A stretch of DNA of 64,000 bases, taken from positions 304,609-368,608 of the forward strand of contig LUCM01001619.1 of the NCBI GenBank assembly GCA_008360955.1. Reading direction: 5' to 3'. The stretch is from Fasciolopsis buskii (Eukaryota > Platyhelminthes > Trematoda > Plagiorchiida > Fasciolidae). Positions 42,500-54,300 of the stretch are shown here, in pieces. Below the pieces are notes generated by a model. The model was not told the origin of the DNA. It made no database searches and worked only from the letters and a program-made list of their open reading frames with translations. The first letter of the stretch is position 1. The number at the start of each line of letters is the position of its first letter. The translations under genes were made by a program, and so were the position numbers.

Positions 42500-44990
42500 G
42501 TAGCATGAACTTGGAAACACCGTTAGCTGTGTTCTGCTAACTTTAAACTGTGTACCTTTACATGAAGTGACCACGTCATTAGGAAGCTTATTCCATATTC
42601 CCAGGAGTTTAGGGCTACCTTAATTTCATGCTGTCCACTGGATATCGGATTTTCATCGAGTATTAGGATGGGATAGGTGATTCTGGGTATTTCTTAGAAA
42701 TTCGAGGACCCCTGAGACTTCTCCGAGTAGTAGAAAATAAGTTGAAGTTCTTCGGTCTTACGCCGCAAGGCAGCTCACGCAAACCTGAGATGGTTTTGTG
42801 AACTTATGATGGACATTCTCCAGGATCTAACTGTCTTCAATTAAGATGGAAACGAACAGGTGGATAGCGTATTTCAGCTGGGGTCGTGCTATCGCCTTGT
42901 ACACAAGTATCACAACCTTACAGTCCTGTGAATTTATAGATCATATAGTACTTATTTATTTTGCGCAAATCGGTGTGCGGATCATTTACCATCAGACTCA
43001 CAGCGAAGGACGAAAACAATGAGCGAAAAACATGAAAGAAGCAACGTGCAGGTTACCACGTTTTCCTCCACTCTTTTTCTACATGTCATCGGATATCCAT
43101 CGAGACCCATGATTCTCTCGTGGAACGGATACTACCGGGTTGCCCAAACCGAAGTAACCGTACTTCGCAGCTAGTGCAAAACTTTTCGCTTTTCGATTGC
43201 GGCAGCACATCCATTGGCTGGCCTTGAGGACTCATGTACCAGTACTTTTAAGCCCTCCACAGTTTCTGTCCTTCGAAGCTTCTGCGGAGTCGACAGGTCC
43301 ATGCACCAAGGTGCTCTCGTGTGTGAAAACAGAAATCATTAACACCTCCCCATGGTTGCATACCATGTACTTCAAGATACCCCTGTACGATATCCTGCAC
43401 TGCATTTCCCACTTGCTTGGTGCCGTTAACGAACAAGAAGCATGAAGAGGCTAATCCGGGCGTTAGGTCGTTGATAAACATCACGCATACCAGCTGCGTC
43501 AAGAGACAGCTTTATGGGATATCGCTGCACATTGTAGCCCGGGAACAGCGTCAGCCCTTCACCCTAACAGAGTTGTCTGTCAGATACTTAACCACCGGTC
43601 CATTTCGTGACCGCCGACAGTATGCTAAGAGTAGATAGTTTGCTAACGCAAGGTTAGTGGTTCACTGAGTCAAAACTTTTCTGCAAGTTAACAAACTTTA
43701 ACTCGACCATACGGCCGGCTACCACATTCGGCCCATTAAAACCTAATATAAATCAATTTCATTCCATGTCTCAGGGTCACGGTTGACCCCCTACACCCCC
43801 CATTCAGTAAGCCCTAGTGTATGTGGGGCGTACCAATACCACTACAATCATGCCTCTAGAGTGTCAGTAAAAAAAACTTTCATATTCACTTCATCTAAGA
43901 CGGAGAGATTTGTGAGACAGGGTGTGCCTCGAAGGAAACCCTTGTCCAGGTCTTAAGAGGCCGCGGCATGCAAAGTAATTTGCTGCTACATCCCTGGATC
44001 ATCTGCGTATTACTTTTAGGGCTACTGGGAGGAGGCGGGGCGTCTCCCATTTTTACGGATGGGGACGAATTCATCGAAATGCTACTCCTGTAGCGTCTTA
44101 CCCACTCAAGAAACAGGTTGAGATCTGCTGAGTGGGTGGTGAGAAAATCCGCCAGTAGCTTAAGGGTTATTGAATAAACTTCATCCGGGACTGCGGCTTT
44201 CGGCCCACTAATGTTACCGAGTATCGCTGAAACTTCTTCGGTGATGATGATATTTTCCACTTGAGGCTGTTGTGTGAGAAGTGTCTAGATGCCAGTGTGC
44301 ACTTTCGTGTCTGGTACGTAGACAGATAAAGTAATCAGCCCTTTGAGTGGATGAGGTTATTGGTTCACCTTGTAGTGATCTCACGCTGCACACGGCGACC
44401 GAGTTTACCCTTAGACTGCACATAGTTATAATATACTTTGGGATATTTTTTGTCTTGTTCAACAGTGTAAGGCCAAACTGCGATTTCCGAATTCCCGTTG
44501 CTGTTGTGCAGGCCCCCGTCTGATGAAGTTGCCTGCGATGCTTAATGTTTGCGATGAAGCACCGCTATGCCAACCAGTCGCTTTCTTTTATCAGAGTGAA
44601 CACTCCCCATGTCTCACTCGTTTAAGCGGAGCAAACATGTTGGGCAGTAGAACTAAACTATTTTACGTGCTCCAATTTTACGTCCATGCTATTAGTTATG
44701 AAATCTTAGCCAAACAGAAAACCTGATTAGTGGATCTGGTGCCTTGGGTCACAAGGGGGTCTGTCCTTGATGTATCGGATTCTTAGTCCCCCGTCATCAA
44801 GTTCCATTTCTATGCGCCAATCTGTGTCTTTGGATTTTCTCAGATGCTGCCAAGAAAAATTCCTATACCATGAATTAATGAATTCCGATAAACTGCTTTC
44901 AGTGTCTGCTGAGATCGGTTTCCAACGACGTAGTCCCGAAACGCGCCTAGCGTGTGGACCGGGATTCTAGCAGTCTGAGAAGTCCCCTCA
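42500..44990 (-). mobile_element. CR1/L2-like LINE, linker and reverse transcriptase
   Basis: Minus strand, descending: linker with I-P-K-Y-I (44,460) and E-V-S-A-I-L-G-N-I-S-G-P-K-A-A-V-P-D-E-V-Y (44,250-44,150); F-V-N-L-Q-K-S-F-D-S-V-N-H near 43,690 (catalytic D of F-V-D replaced by N); V-M-F-I-N-D-L-T-P-G-L (43,480) with the catalytic F-A-D-D replaced by F-V-N-G; L-V-Y-K-A-I-A-R-P-Q-L-K-Y-A-I near 42,900; W-N-K-L-P-N-D-V-V-T near 42,580. Both catalytic sites are lost, so it is dead. Upstream of 44,465 a weak endonuclease-to-linker segment may extend to 44,990. Confidence 0.8.
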
Positions 44991-45264
44991 TCCTTTGATG
45001 AAGCTCACACCTGCCTCAGTCTGAAAGAGACAAAGAACGAAGAGACCAACATCAGCCGAAGCTAGGTAAGCATATGAGCCAAAATCAATACCTGCAGTTA
45101 GACCAATATACCGGTCAACGGGCTACAGACTATACAGCCTCCTCTGTAGAAAGAAAAATCTCCGCATTTTGTGGGCCAGGCTCGACGGGAATATACTCTT
45201 ATTTTTCAACCTACAGAGCAAGCCACTTCAAATTCACTACGAATGTCTCGGTCTCTCCCAATTT

Positions 45265-45345
45265 GGTAACCCTCTGTTGGCGACAACCTCGATCCTGAAA
45301 AATGAAGTAGACTTTCGTTTCATTAATAAAGGAAGTAAAAGCTCT
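45265..45345 (+). mobile_element. SINE family D tail fragment
   Basis: CCTGAAAAATGAAGTAGAC followed by TTTCATTAATAAAGGAAGT matches the end of 37681-37850. The tRNA-like head is not convincing here. It directly precedes a family A SINE. Confidence 0.5.
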
Positions 45346-45349
45346 GCAG

Positions 45350-45685
45350 GTCATATTCAAAGCCTTCGTCGTACTTAGGCTACCTGCAGAGAAGTCATCT
45401 ATCAGTAGGGGTCGATCGTTGTGAGCTAGTGGACAGTAACCGTGCAAATCAGGGACGGATAGGTGGTGAAGTTCAACAAACCGTTCAGAGCCTGCCCAGC
45501 AACGTAATGGCAAAGGCGTTCGACTCAGAATCGTTCGTCCCGGGTTCGCGCCTGAGTTCGGGTGCGGTGGATGTGCATTGCTGATGATTCCTAACAAGGA
45601 TGAGACAGCTGCACAGTGCTCCCATGGTTTCTTAACGGCGAGTTGAGCAATGACATCACATGGTGAATTATTTCATGAAGGCATT
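45350..45685 (+). mobile_element. tRNA-derived SINE, family A, full-length copy
   Basis: A leader (CTTCGTCGTACTTAGGCTAC, CTGCAGAGAAGTCATC) precedes a tRNA-like part with AACGTAATGGCAAAGGCG (A box) and GGGTTCGCGCCTGAG (B box), then a tail (GACAGCTGCACAGTGCTCCC, GAATTATTTCATGAA). The same unit occurs at 61617-61985 (minus) and, without its leader, at 62031-62253 (plus). RNA polymerase III boxes of this type mark tRNA-derived SINEs. Confidence 0.75.
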
Positions 45686-45779
45686 CTATCTCCTACTGCT
45701 AATACCTATAAAAAGAAGAAAGTTTACAGACGTTTAATGCACTGGGTGGATGCAGAAGTTCGAAACCACACATGTAACG

Positions 45780-46290
45780 GCACAAAACATAAAAAGGTTT
45801 GTTTAATAAACGGCCCAAAGAAACCTGTCTCTTTACAAGACGTCTGTGTGCTCTACTCTGGAGTATTGTGTACAGGCGTGGTCCCCAATACGTGTTGGAG
45901 ACAAGCAACTCTAAGAGGCAGTTCAGTGTAGGGTCACTAAACTCGTCAGTGGCCTCCGAGGTATACCGCACAAGGAGTGATTTTGGATTCCAGATTTGTA
46001 CCTCATGGGTCACAAACGTGCGCGTGGAGACGTCACAGAAACATTCAAACAAGTGAAAGGGTTGCCCAATACTGACAGATCGCTGTTTGACCACAATTTC
46101 AACCAGTCTATCAGAGGACCGGAGCAGAAGTTGATGAAACCCAGAACCAACAGGAGCGTACGAACCAGCTTGTTGCATACTGCGGCACCAGGGAATGGAA
46201 CACAGCACCGTCCAAAGTAGTAAAAGCTAAAAACATCGATCAGTTTAAATACAGATCAAACGAGTGCTGGGACGAGTTATCCACCGAGTA
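45780..46290 (+). mobile_element. CR1-type LINE 3' fragment, plus strand
   Basis: Plus strand, across frames: L-E-Y-C-V-Q-A-W-S-P-I near 45,865, V-T-K-L-V-S-G-L-R-G-I-P near 45,940, K-R-A-R-G-D-V-T-E-T-F-K then V-K-G-L-P-N (46,015-46,080), and K-P-R-T-N-R-S-V-R-T-S-L (46,140). This is the conserved C-terminal region after the RT of CR1/L2 LINEs. It is 5'-truncated. The 169-codon minus frame over it is a shadow. Confidence 0.8.
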
Positions 46291-46299
46291 AGACCACAT

Positions 46300-46825
46300 A
46301 CAAACCCTTGACTAAATAGTGTCATCTCCCGCGCAAGCCACGTATGCTTAAGCACTGTCTGAACCAAAAGTCTACAGCGCAAGAATCCTGATGTACCTAA
46401 ATCAAAGCTGAAAAGTCCTGTTGGCTGAATTGACCGTTGATACGGCCAAGTGGCCCCATCAATTCTCAATTCTGGTTTTATGGAGAGGGGAACAACCGAT
46501 TATACTACTTGGAAAGCTTTTCGTCCCAGCGCCTAAAACTCAGGATTTCGCACACCAAATCACCAGAACCGGCGACAAACCAGAATTTTCAGTAGCAATC
46601 GGTGGTTCGAACTACCCAATAGGAATGCATATTTTCCGTGGGACGATCGACGAAAAATTGTTCAGTTGTACAGTTTAGCGTGCAGAGGACGAAAATTTGG
46701 CTTCCAACCACTCGAGCGTCCAGATCAGTGTGCTGTCGGCCGGTATCCGTAGCTTCCAATGCAGCGTCTTTTTGTTTCTGAAAAACAAAGTACGAGGTGC
46801 AGTAACAGACTCAACAGATAAGTTC
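46300..46825. other. No recognised feature
   Basis: An 85-codon plus frame (46421-46678) has no family I can name. It lies between two LINE 3' ends pointing at each other. Confidence 0.3.
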
Positions 46826-46829
46826 CCAC

Positions 46830-49250
46830 CTGAAAATTAATGTTTCATCTCTGGGTGTACCGACGCCCAGCGGTCGTCCAGATTCCTTAAATCCATCCAC
46901 ACTATTACAACTGACATTTTCAGGCGATCGGTTTCATAGTGGAATCACCCTATTGATGAAAAAGAAACTTCCATATGAAACTTCGTGCGATTGCGCTGTG
47001 GCGTTAAGCTGTGCCCCCCTGATATACCTATCTTGTATAACAGTGAACAACTCAGATCTTAAAAATGAAAGACTTCATTGTTCTGAATGTTTCAATCAGA
47101 TCACCGTGTGCGTCGGGGTATGAGAGGGAGTGCCAAGGTCGTGGAGCCTTTCGTCACAGGTGTTGTGCCTTTTGCCATCCATGAACTTGGTGTACATCAG
47201 TCTTTTCTAGGCAATTAAAATCCCCTCGTAAGTATGGCGCCCAGGCTTGAACACAATACTCTATGTGAGGTCTTAAGAAAGTGGCTTACATGGGCCAAAA
47301 CACCTCGGGTTTTGTGCAAGCTACCGAAGACCTGAGCCTAAAAAGCTCCCTCTCTGGCTTTATTCACCATGTCTGCACACTGTTTGGATGATCTGAAGTT
47401 GCCCGTCATAGTTATACCCAGACCCTTGGTATGGGAAACCACATCATCCATTTTATCGTCTCGCTGCTCTCCTCCAGAGGTCAGTCAATGACAACTAGCC
47501 AGGTTCAATGAAAGGTTTCGCTTATGTATCCAAGCTTTACCTGCCTCGATGTTCTCCTTTGGATCTACACCTGACAATTTGACATCATCAGCAAAACGAT
47601 AGCATGGATTGCACATCCTCTTCGCATGTTTCCTGATGATTCTCTCCAGTTAGTTACATAACACGCAAGATAGACTCACTGATCTGCATCTGAGTCCACT
47701 CTCGCATAGTCCTATTACTCGCAGTTTCTCATTCTACAGGCACTTGTCCTTCCCTGAGGGAGACATTGTAGAGCCGCGTGACAGATACTCAAATAGTTGC
47801 GCTAATGACCGGGAGTCTCGAATGTATTTAGCGTGCTCAACTTTTATAACCCGTTGTTCTGCTGCAAAGAGTTCTGGAACTTCCAGGATCTGAGCAGTTT
47901 TGAGGGTTCCCATGTTGACACGCGTTCATCCCAGCGGACGGAAAATACCCTTGAACGTTCCCAATAAGAAACATGCCTTTTCGGATTCGGTCAGCGTTAA
48001 GCTCCCTTCCGGTAGACCTAGTGACAGAACAGCCTCTGATTTTTTTTCTTAGGCTGTTCATACGCGTAATACTCTTAGGGAATCTTTGATATTCTTTGAA
48101 AAGTTACGTTCAAACAAGTACTGTTCTTTTCGTTGGAACGTTTGGGCCTTATTGCGAGCTTGTCCACAGCTTTTGTACATCTAGTGCGTCCGATAAGCTT
48201 CGCACGTTGGTCATCTCATTCCACTATTGCTCGCCTTATGTTTGGACGCCACAGTGGCGGCTAATGATTGCTTTTAATGAACTTCTCCATCAGTTCACTC
48301 CTAATGACTTCCCACATTTCTTCTACGATCGGCTTTTATGTTCCAGTAACCAGGGTATTGATGCTGCACCCCTCCTAATTTCTTCAATCCTAGGCCTACT
48401 ATAACATTTGACAGAGGCTCTAGCTGGCAATTCATGCAGCACCGAAAGCATGAACTTAATTGCCACGTGATTACTTTTACCAACGGGCTCCTCAGTTGAT
48501 GAATTTCTTAAATCCCGTTGATGCCTGGTGATCACCAAGTCTAGCAGCAAGTGGCATTGCCCTGCTGTGCCTAATATCCTGTCTTAAATGTTGAGTCAGA
48601 CCATGTAAAAGGAGCCATTGTAGGACTGTCTTTCCAGCTGATGTCCGGAAAGTTGAAGTCCCCTAATACTACAAATTCCTTAGTTCGTACTAACATTGCT
48701 TGTGTCAGACCAAACAGTTCAGTGGTCTCCTCGATACTCGAAGTTGGGCTCTGTATACAAGTGTAGAAACCTGACGAAGCATGTGACTGCCCGCATGTTC
48801 GCTGAGTGCATTGTGAACGGCACCTTTCCGTTCATGAGGTTCTGGTGTACACGCATGGCTACTCCACCTCCTCGCCTACCGTCCGTCCTATCGCGTTTAT
48901 ATATTGTGTGGTTCCTCAAACGCACTGCATTGAGCCGATTGCTGCTCCACGGTTCTGTAACAGCGATTACAAGGAATCCCGTAGTCCTACTGAGCAGTTC
49001 ACCCCATTTTGTCTGAACACTACAAGCGTCGGCTTACCATAAAGGTGGTTCTCTTAAAAGCGTTTTTTGTTCTACTGTTTCCTCTCCTCAGATGTAGTTT
49101 CTGAGAAGGCATCCGGTTTCCCGTTCTGGATGTGAACCCTATGACTGCCTTCTCCAGGCTCCAGGAAGCGCCATGAGGAGAATGTCGGATTCCGCTGCAG
49201 CTCCGCCCAAAATCCAAATCGTCACAGGTCCACACTATTGTCCAGTGGAA
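46830..49250 (-). mobile_element. CR1/L2-like LINE with endonuclease and RT, decayed
   Basis: Minus strand, descending: Y-K-R-D-R-T-D-G-R-R-G-G-G-V-A (48,900) and N-M-R-A-V-T-C-F-V-R-F of the endonuclease; L-D-L-V-I-T-R-H-Q-R-D-L (48,545); linker to 47,840; P-C-Y-R-F-A-D-D-V-K-L near 47,600, an intact F-A-D-D catalytic box; then L-R-P-H-I-E-Y-C-V-Q-A-W-A-P-Y near 47,240, G-D-L-I-E-T-F-R near 47,100 and the end near 46,830. Several frame breaks. The Y-C-V-Q-A-W block is a strong CR1/L2 signature. Confidence 0.85.
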
Positions 49251-49259
49251 CTACAGCAC

Positions 49260-50055
49260 CACTTCGGTTGAGCGGAGGATTGGCCCAGGACAGCGGGAAT
49301 TCCCGCAAGCATATACTTGGAAGTTCAAACAGAAGGGACCTTGGTTATTTCACTTGCAAACCACGATATTGGCCGATTCGGTGATGTTTAACAACAAATG
49401 CCGCTGAAGGTAGGCTAGCCATCCGGAATGTGTACGAGAAAAATCGCGTCGATATCCTTCGAAAACATCTTTTCTGGCTCTCTAAGAGCAATTGCCGGTC
49501 CGAAATGTCTATGCACTCAGCTGAAATAAACCTACCAGTTAGCATCCGGACAACAAAATTGAAAGAGGCAGCGCAAAACCAACCCGTTATACCGATGCAA
49601 TATGCCGATCCCGGAGGTTCATAGGCGGCATAACCAGAAATGAGCAACACACAAAGAGACCAACGTCAGCCGAAATCCAGTAAGCGTATTAGCCAGCATT
49701 AACAAATGCAAAAACATTGCCGTGGCGGCTAACGACCCGCACGGTAGCCGATATCCACGCCGCGGTGGAGCGCATTCAAGGTCAACATCATCAACGTTTC
49801 AGTTAAGCACGGTTCGCTCGACACAGAAGTAACGATGGTAGAGTAATTCCCATGGTGAGCAGAGAAACTGCCATTCGCCCCAGTCATTGTCTTTACCCGT
49901 TTACGCTGCGAAGGGAAAGTAAAAGAAAGAAAAATTAATCGGGAAAAAGGACGAAGGAACGGATGCTTCATGGGTATCCTGTAACGGAACGCAGATATGT
50001 ACCTCGGGATCGCTTATTTTTTCGAACGTTGATTACCCATTTTAGCCGCTGTTTG
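49260..50055. other. No supported gene; short repeat at 49650-49710
   Basis: 49650-49710 (CAAAGAGACCAACGTCAGCC, AGTAAGCGTATTAGCCAGC) matches 45025-45080, a small dispersed repeat. Otherwise only frames of up to 101 codons with no recognised motif. Confidence 0.35.
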
Positions 50056-50059
50056 CACG

Positions 50060-50560
50060 TTTCTCAAGCACGTTCCTGTTAAAATTTACTTGAAATTATA
50101 CCGATTCCCACCGTTTTTTCGTTGTACCCGTCGAGCGTCTGATTTGGCAGCATTGCAATCGCAAAGAACCCAGTAAGTGTTACGCGCGATTGGTCACAAC
50201 GATTTACGGAAGCACACGCTATACGAGATCCGCGTTACGACAGACGGTTTTACAAAAATTGATGAGCCCGACGTGGCTGACCGGATACGTGAGTCTCCAT
50301 TCTTTTAGTTGACACCGTGTTCGCCTATTCCGTGGGCAAATTCGACCGCAGCTTTTGGTGCGAACGGCATTTCACGTGCTGGTTTTACTGATTGTTACTT
50401 TCTACCGGTAGTTTTCGGAACGTTTTGTTCACGTCATTTATTTTTTTAAATAAGGTGCCATGTTCAAGGAGCAAAACCTTTGCCAGACCCAACCGTTAGG
50501 GCCCTAATTCTTTATATGCCCTCCTTTACCCTGTCCGATCCTCAAATCTGGTTCACAATC
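50060..50560 (+). mobile_element. Ty3/gypsy LTR-like end plus 5' untranslated region, plus strand
   Basis: 50060-50250 resembles the LTR-like piece at 55987-56190 in the same orientation and that at 50600-50800 in the opposite one (shared core GCAGCATTGCAATCGC). 50325-50555 is an inverted copy of 55085-55340, the 5' leader and gag start of the minus-strand gypsy element. This is therefore the left end of a second, plus-strand copy, cut off just inside gag. Confidence 0.65.
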
Positions 50561-50599
50561 GGATGACATGTATTCGAGTATTGCAGAAAAACTGGCGAC

Positions 50600-50800
50600 G
50601 TCGTAGATGGTTTTTTAATTCGAATTGCGTATGCCTGCCTCAAATCGCTGTAATGAATTTTGCGTCACGCTTACTCGACCCTGCGCGATTGCAATGCTGG
50701 CAACCCAGACACTGGATGGGTACAACAAAAAGACAACCAGAAGCGGGAGAAGGCTGAATAAATGTTGACAGAAGAGTGCTTGAGCAACATGCAAAGCGCC
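50600..50800 (-). mobile_element. LTR-like end, probable 3' LTR of the minus-strand gypsy element
   Basis: The minus strand reads GTTGTACCCATCCAGTGTCT, GGGTTGCCAGCATTGCAATC, then GTCGAGTAAGCGTGACGC, matching the LTR-like pieces at 50100 and 56050. Its position downstream of the integrase end fits a 3' LTR. Confidence 0.55.
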
Positions 50801-51329
50801 CACCTTGGGGTATCATCGTTCGGTTAAACTAGCGGCCCGCAGAAACAATCCATGTTCCGGTGCAGGGGCCTCTTCTGAGAAGACCGTCGGAGATGGGATT
50901 TAACTGGGACCATACAAAACAAGCCGAAAACTGATGGATGTCTCGGGATCTTGGCATTCCCCACCAATGGAAAAAGGAGACGCTCTTTTAGTGGTTCCGT
51001 GATTGTTAATTGTTCGGAGCCACAATGGTCAACAGTAGGTTCCAGACTGGGTTGAATGTCGGTGTTTGACCTTGGATTCTCTACGCCCAACCATGGGAAA
51101 GGTGATTCTCTTGCCGGAGTCTGTGGAGCCACCTCGTTTCTGGGTTTTCTTCTGAGAGATGGCAAAGCAAAAGAATTTTTGGAAGCGGTGCTTGTGTGCA
51201 CCGGTGGATGTTCGACTTGGTGGCGGACACCTAACAGCGTTGGGCGCAGCCGCTATTGATGCAAAATTTAAGTGACATCGATGGGCGGATAAATTATCAC
51301 GAGAAACTTGTTGTCCCTTTAAGTACGGT

Positions 51330-54300
51330 ATGCACTTACGGCGTGAGAGTATTCAAACAGATGATTTGAAAATAGCAATACATAAGATAACGAACCGGTT
51401 TCTTACACTTACGACCGCCACGGCTGCTTCGCATATCCGGCACTTCTTGCCCAATTGGTGGTATTGTGGCTTTGGCCTCGCCAATAGTCTCCACGGGCAG
51501 CGCTGGTGGTCGCTGGGCTCGACCAGATTAGTGAAACTCATGAGATGAGAGTTCGTCGTTCAATCCGCAATTCACAGTGGCTGGTTTGATTTGCTTGACA
51601 GACATCGGGTCGTGTCGGCCGGCAAAGTCCAAAGTGAACATTTTAGGACCGCGTCCTACCACGCGAAAGAGACCAGCGTAAGTTGGTTGCAGTGGTCGTG
51701 GAACACCGTCACCTCGAACGGAAACACGAGCTGAAGTACTCAATGCGTTTGCAAAGCTGCCTAAAGATCGTTGGTCCTGCGGGGGATTGGCATGAAGCAT
51801 TCGCCTGTGTTATGCGACACATTTTACATAGTCACCGCAACTTAGCGACAAGCTTTCCGGAGAGGCGAAGCGAGAAACCAAAGAGAGGCTATTTTGGTTT
51901 GGTACCCAGTTCTTTTTCAGCAGAACTTCGAAAGCCTAACAGAGCTGGCGATAGTATTTCGCTCGTAAGCGAGTTGGTTCCGGCTCGCAGAGCGGCATTT
52001 ATTTGCCGGTGAAATGTTTCCACCAGGCCGTTGGATTACGCGTAGCAAGCAGTTGCTTTAATTTTCCTACAGCCAAGTGTTTTAATCAAATTTGAGCCGC
52101 GGCTGGTAATCACAACGGAGGGGCAACCAAATATGTCTACCCAACCGGCCAAAAAGACATTCGTGGCATCTTCCGACGCAGGGAAGAGAATTGGTATGGT
52201 CTGCGGACAGCGCATGAAGCGGTCTACACAGAACAGTTTCTAGACGTAGCCGTGAGGTGACGGCGGCAGCCTCACGAGATCAAAGTGTACGTAGTGTAAA
52301 CGCGTCCCAGGTTCGGGGAACCTAGCCAATGGTGCTTCGGTGTGCCGATTTACTTTTACTCTTCAGCATTGGAGGCAGGTACGAGACCGCTGGCGCACGT
52401 CACATTTACCATTGAACCACATAACATATTGCGACAATAACCTCATCGAAGCAGCCGAACCATGGTGAGTGAGGTTGTGTAACGCCAGAAGTGTCTCATA
52501 AGTTTAGTTGCAGGCACCACCTGCCCTCGGCAAACTTGTGATACCCCCCCAAAAAAAGAATTTTGAGGCGCTGTAATCGGTGGAACGGCTAAGTTTAAGG
52601 AGCCGTCTCGTTGAAGTTTGTCGACATCAGGATCCACCATTTGGGCTTGTGCCATTGTATCGAGGACAAGGCTAGGTGTTGCAGATAAACGAAGCTGGTT
52701 TACACGGGAAAGTGCATCATCGGCCCCAGAGTTACGCAGCAGGTCCACAGCGAATTGCGAAACGAATCCAAGTGGTGGATCTCACGTGGCAAAAATCGAT
52801 TAGGGGCCGAATGCAACGCATATGCTAGCGGCTTGTCATCCATGAACACCTTGAATGGGCGACACTAATGCGTGCCTGAAGTGCCGGACAGCTAAGTAGA
52901 CGGCGAGTAACTCCCTGCCAACCGTGCTCTGCCTAGACTTCGCCGGCCGCAGCCGCTTGGAAAAGATTGCTAAAGGTTTCCAAGGACCGCAGTGTCGAAG
53001 AACGGCTTGGACTGCAGTGTCTGAAGCATCGGTTTTTAAAGGTCTAGGAGCTTAAGGGCCGGGTTGTGTGAGTAGCGCTATTTTAATGGTAGCATCGCCA
53101 ATGGAAATGAACGCCTGTTTTGCATTATCGGGAAACGCTTAACTCACTGTAACAGGTCTGTCAGGCGGATAATTACACTATGCACACTTAGGGATGAAAC
53201 GCCGATGGAAGTTAAGCAGGACGACGAATGGCCGTGATCGTTGATAGGAATGAGTCTGTGGGTAGTCGCAAATAGCAGTGACCCTATTCGGAAATTGAGC
53301 TACACCTGAAGATGAGACGATATGCCCTAAAATTCTGGGATTTCCAAGCTCTCATTTCGAGGCGTTAATCGGTACGCCATTTTCGCCGAAGCGATTGAAA
53401 AGTGCACGTAGATGAGTAGGGTGTTGCTCCTCCGAGTGCTTTGCAAATACGATATCGTCCAAGTACACTTGCATTAACTAAACCGCGTGTTGCTCCGTGT
53501 ATAAGTCTTTGGAAGGTTTTAGCCACACTGGCGAGCCCAAAAGGCATCCTCACCAACTCGAAAATTGTAAAAGGCGTGGTCACCGCCGGTTTTGTTACGT
53601 CTTTCTCTTCTATGGGGGTCTGATTGTATGCTCGAACTAATTCTTTGCTGCTAAAGATCTTGCGATAAAGTGAGGTCTTCAATGTGAGGAATCGAGTACC
53701 TATCGGGAACGGTGACCCTTTGCAGTGCCCTGTAGTCCCCACACGGTCGCCAGTCGCCATTATACTTAAGAGCCATGTGGGCGTAGGATGTTCACGGACT
53801 ACTGGAAGGTCGGATGATGCCCAGTTCCAACATTTGATCGAATTCCGCCTTGGCTAGGCGGAACTTGTCAGGAACTACCCGACGTGGCGGACTATAAGAT
53901 AGGAGGTCCCGTGGTCTCTATGTGGTTGGTTACCTGATTAATGCTGCGGGAACTGGACCAGTGTGTCACAGTATGCCCGGGTAGTCGCAAAGTATCGTGG
54001 TGCAGGGTTGTTGAGTTATCAGTTCAGCTTACTGATGCGTAATTTGGTTGACGACGGCATACGAACCGGTCACGGTGAGTGATGTTTACTGTGCCGAGCG
54101 TCGACTAGCGGGTTGAAATGCTGGAGGGCGTCTATGCCTATTATAGGCTACGTTACGTCGGCAACGATGAATACCCAACAAAGGGTGCAACCCAGACCTA
54201 AATCGAGGGTGGGGGAACGATGTCTGTACGTCTGGATACCGGTGCCGTTCGCAGCCCGTAGTTTCCCCGCCTGTGCAGCCGTCAAGTTATTCAAGTCACG

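Noticed and set aside
45699..46208. 169-codon minus-strand frame
   Set aside because: The plus strand here encodes a CR1-type LINE C-terminus (L-E-Y-C-V-Q-A-W); the minus frame is a shadow.
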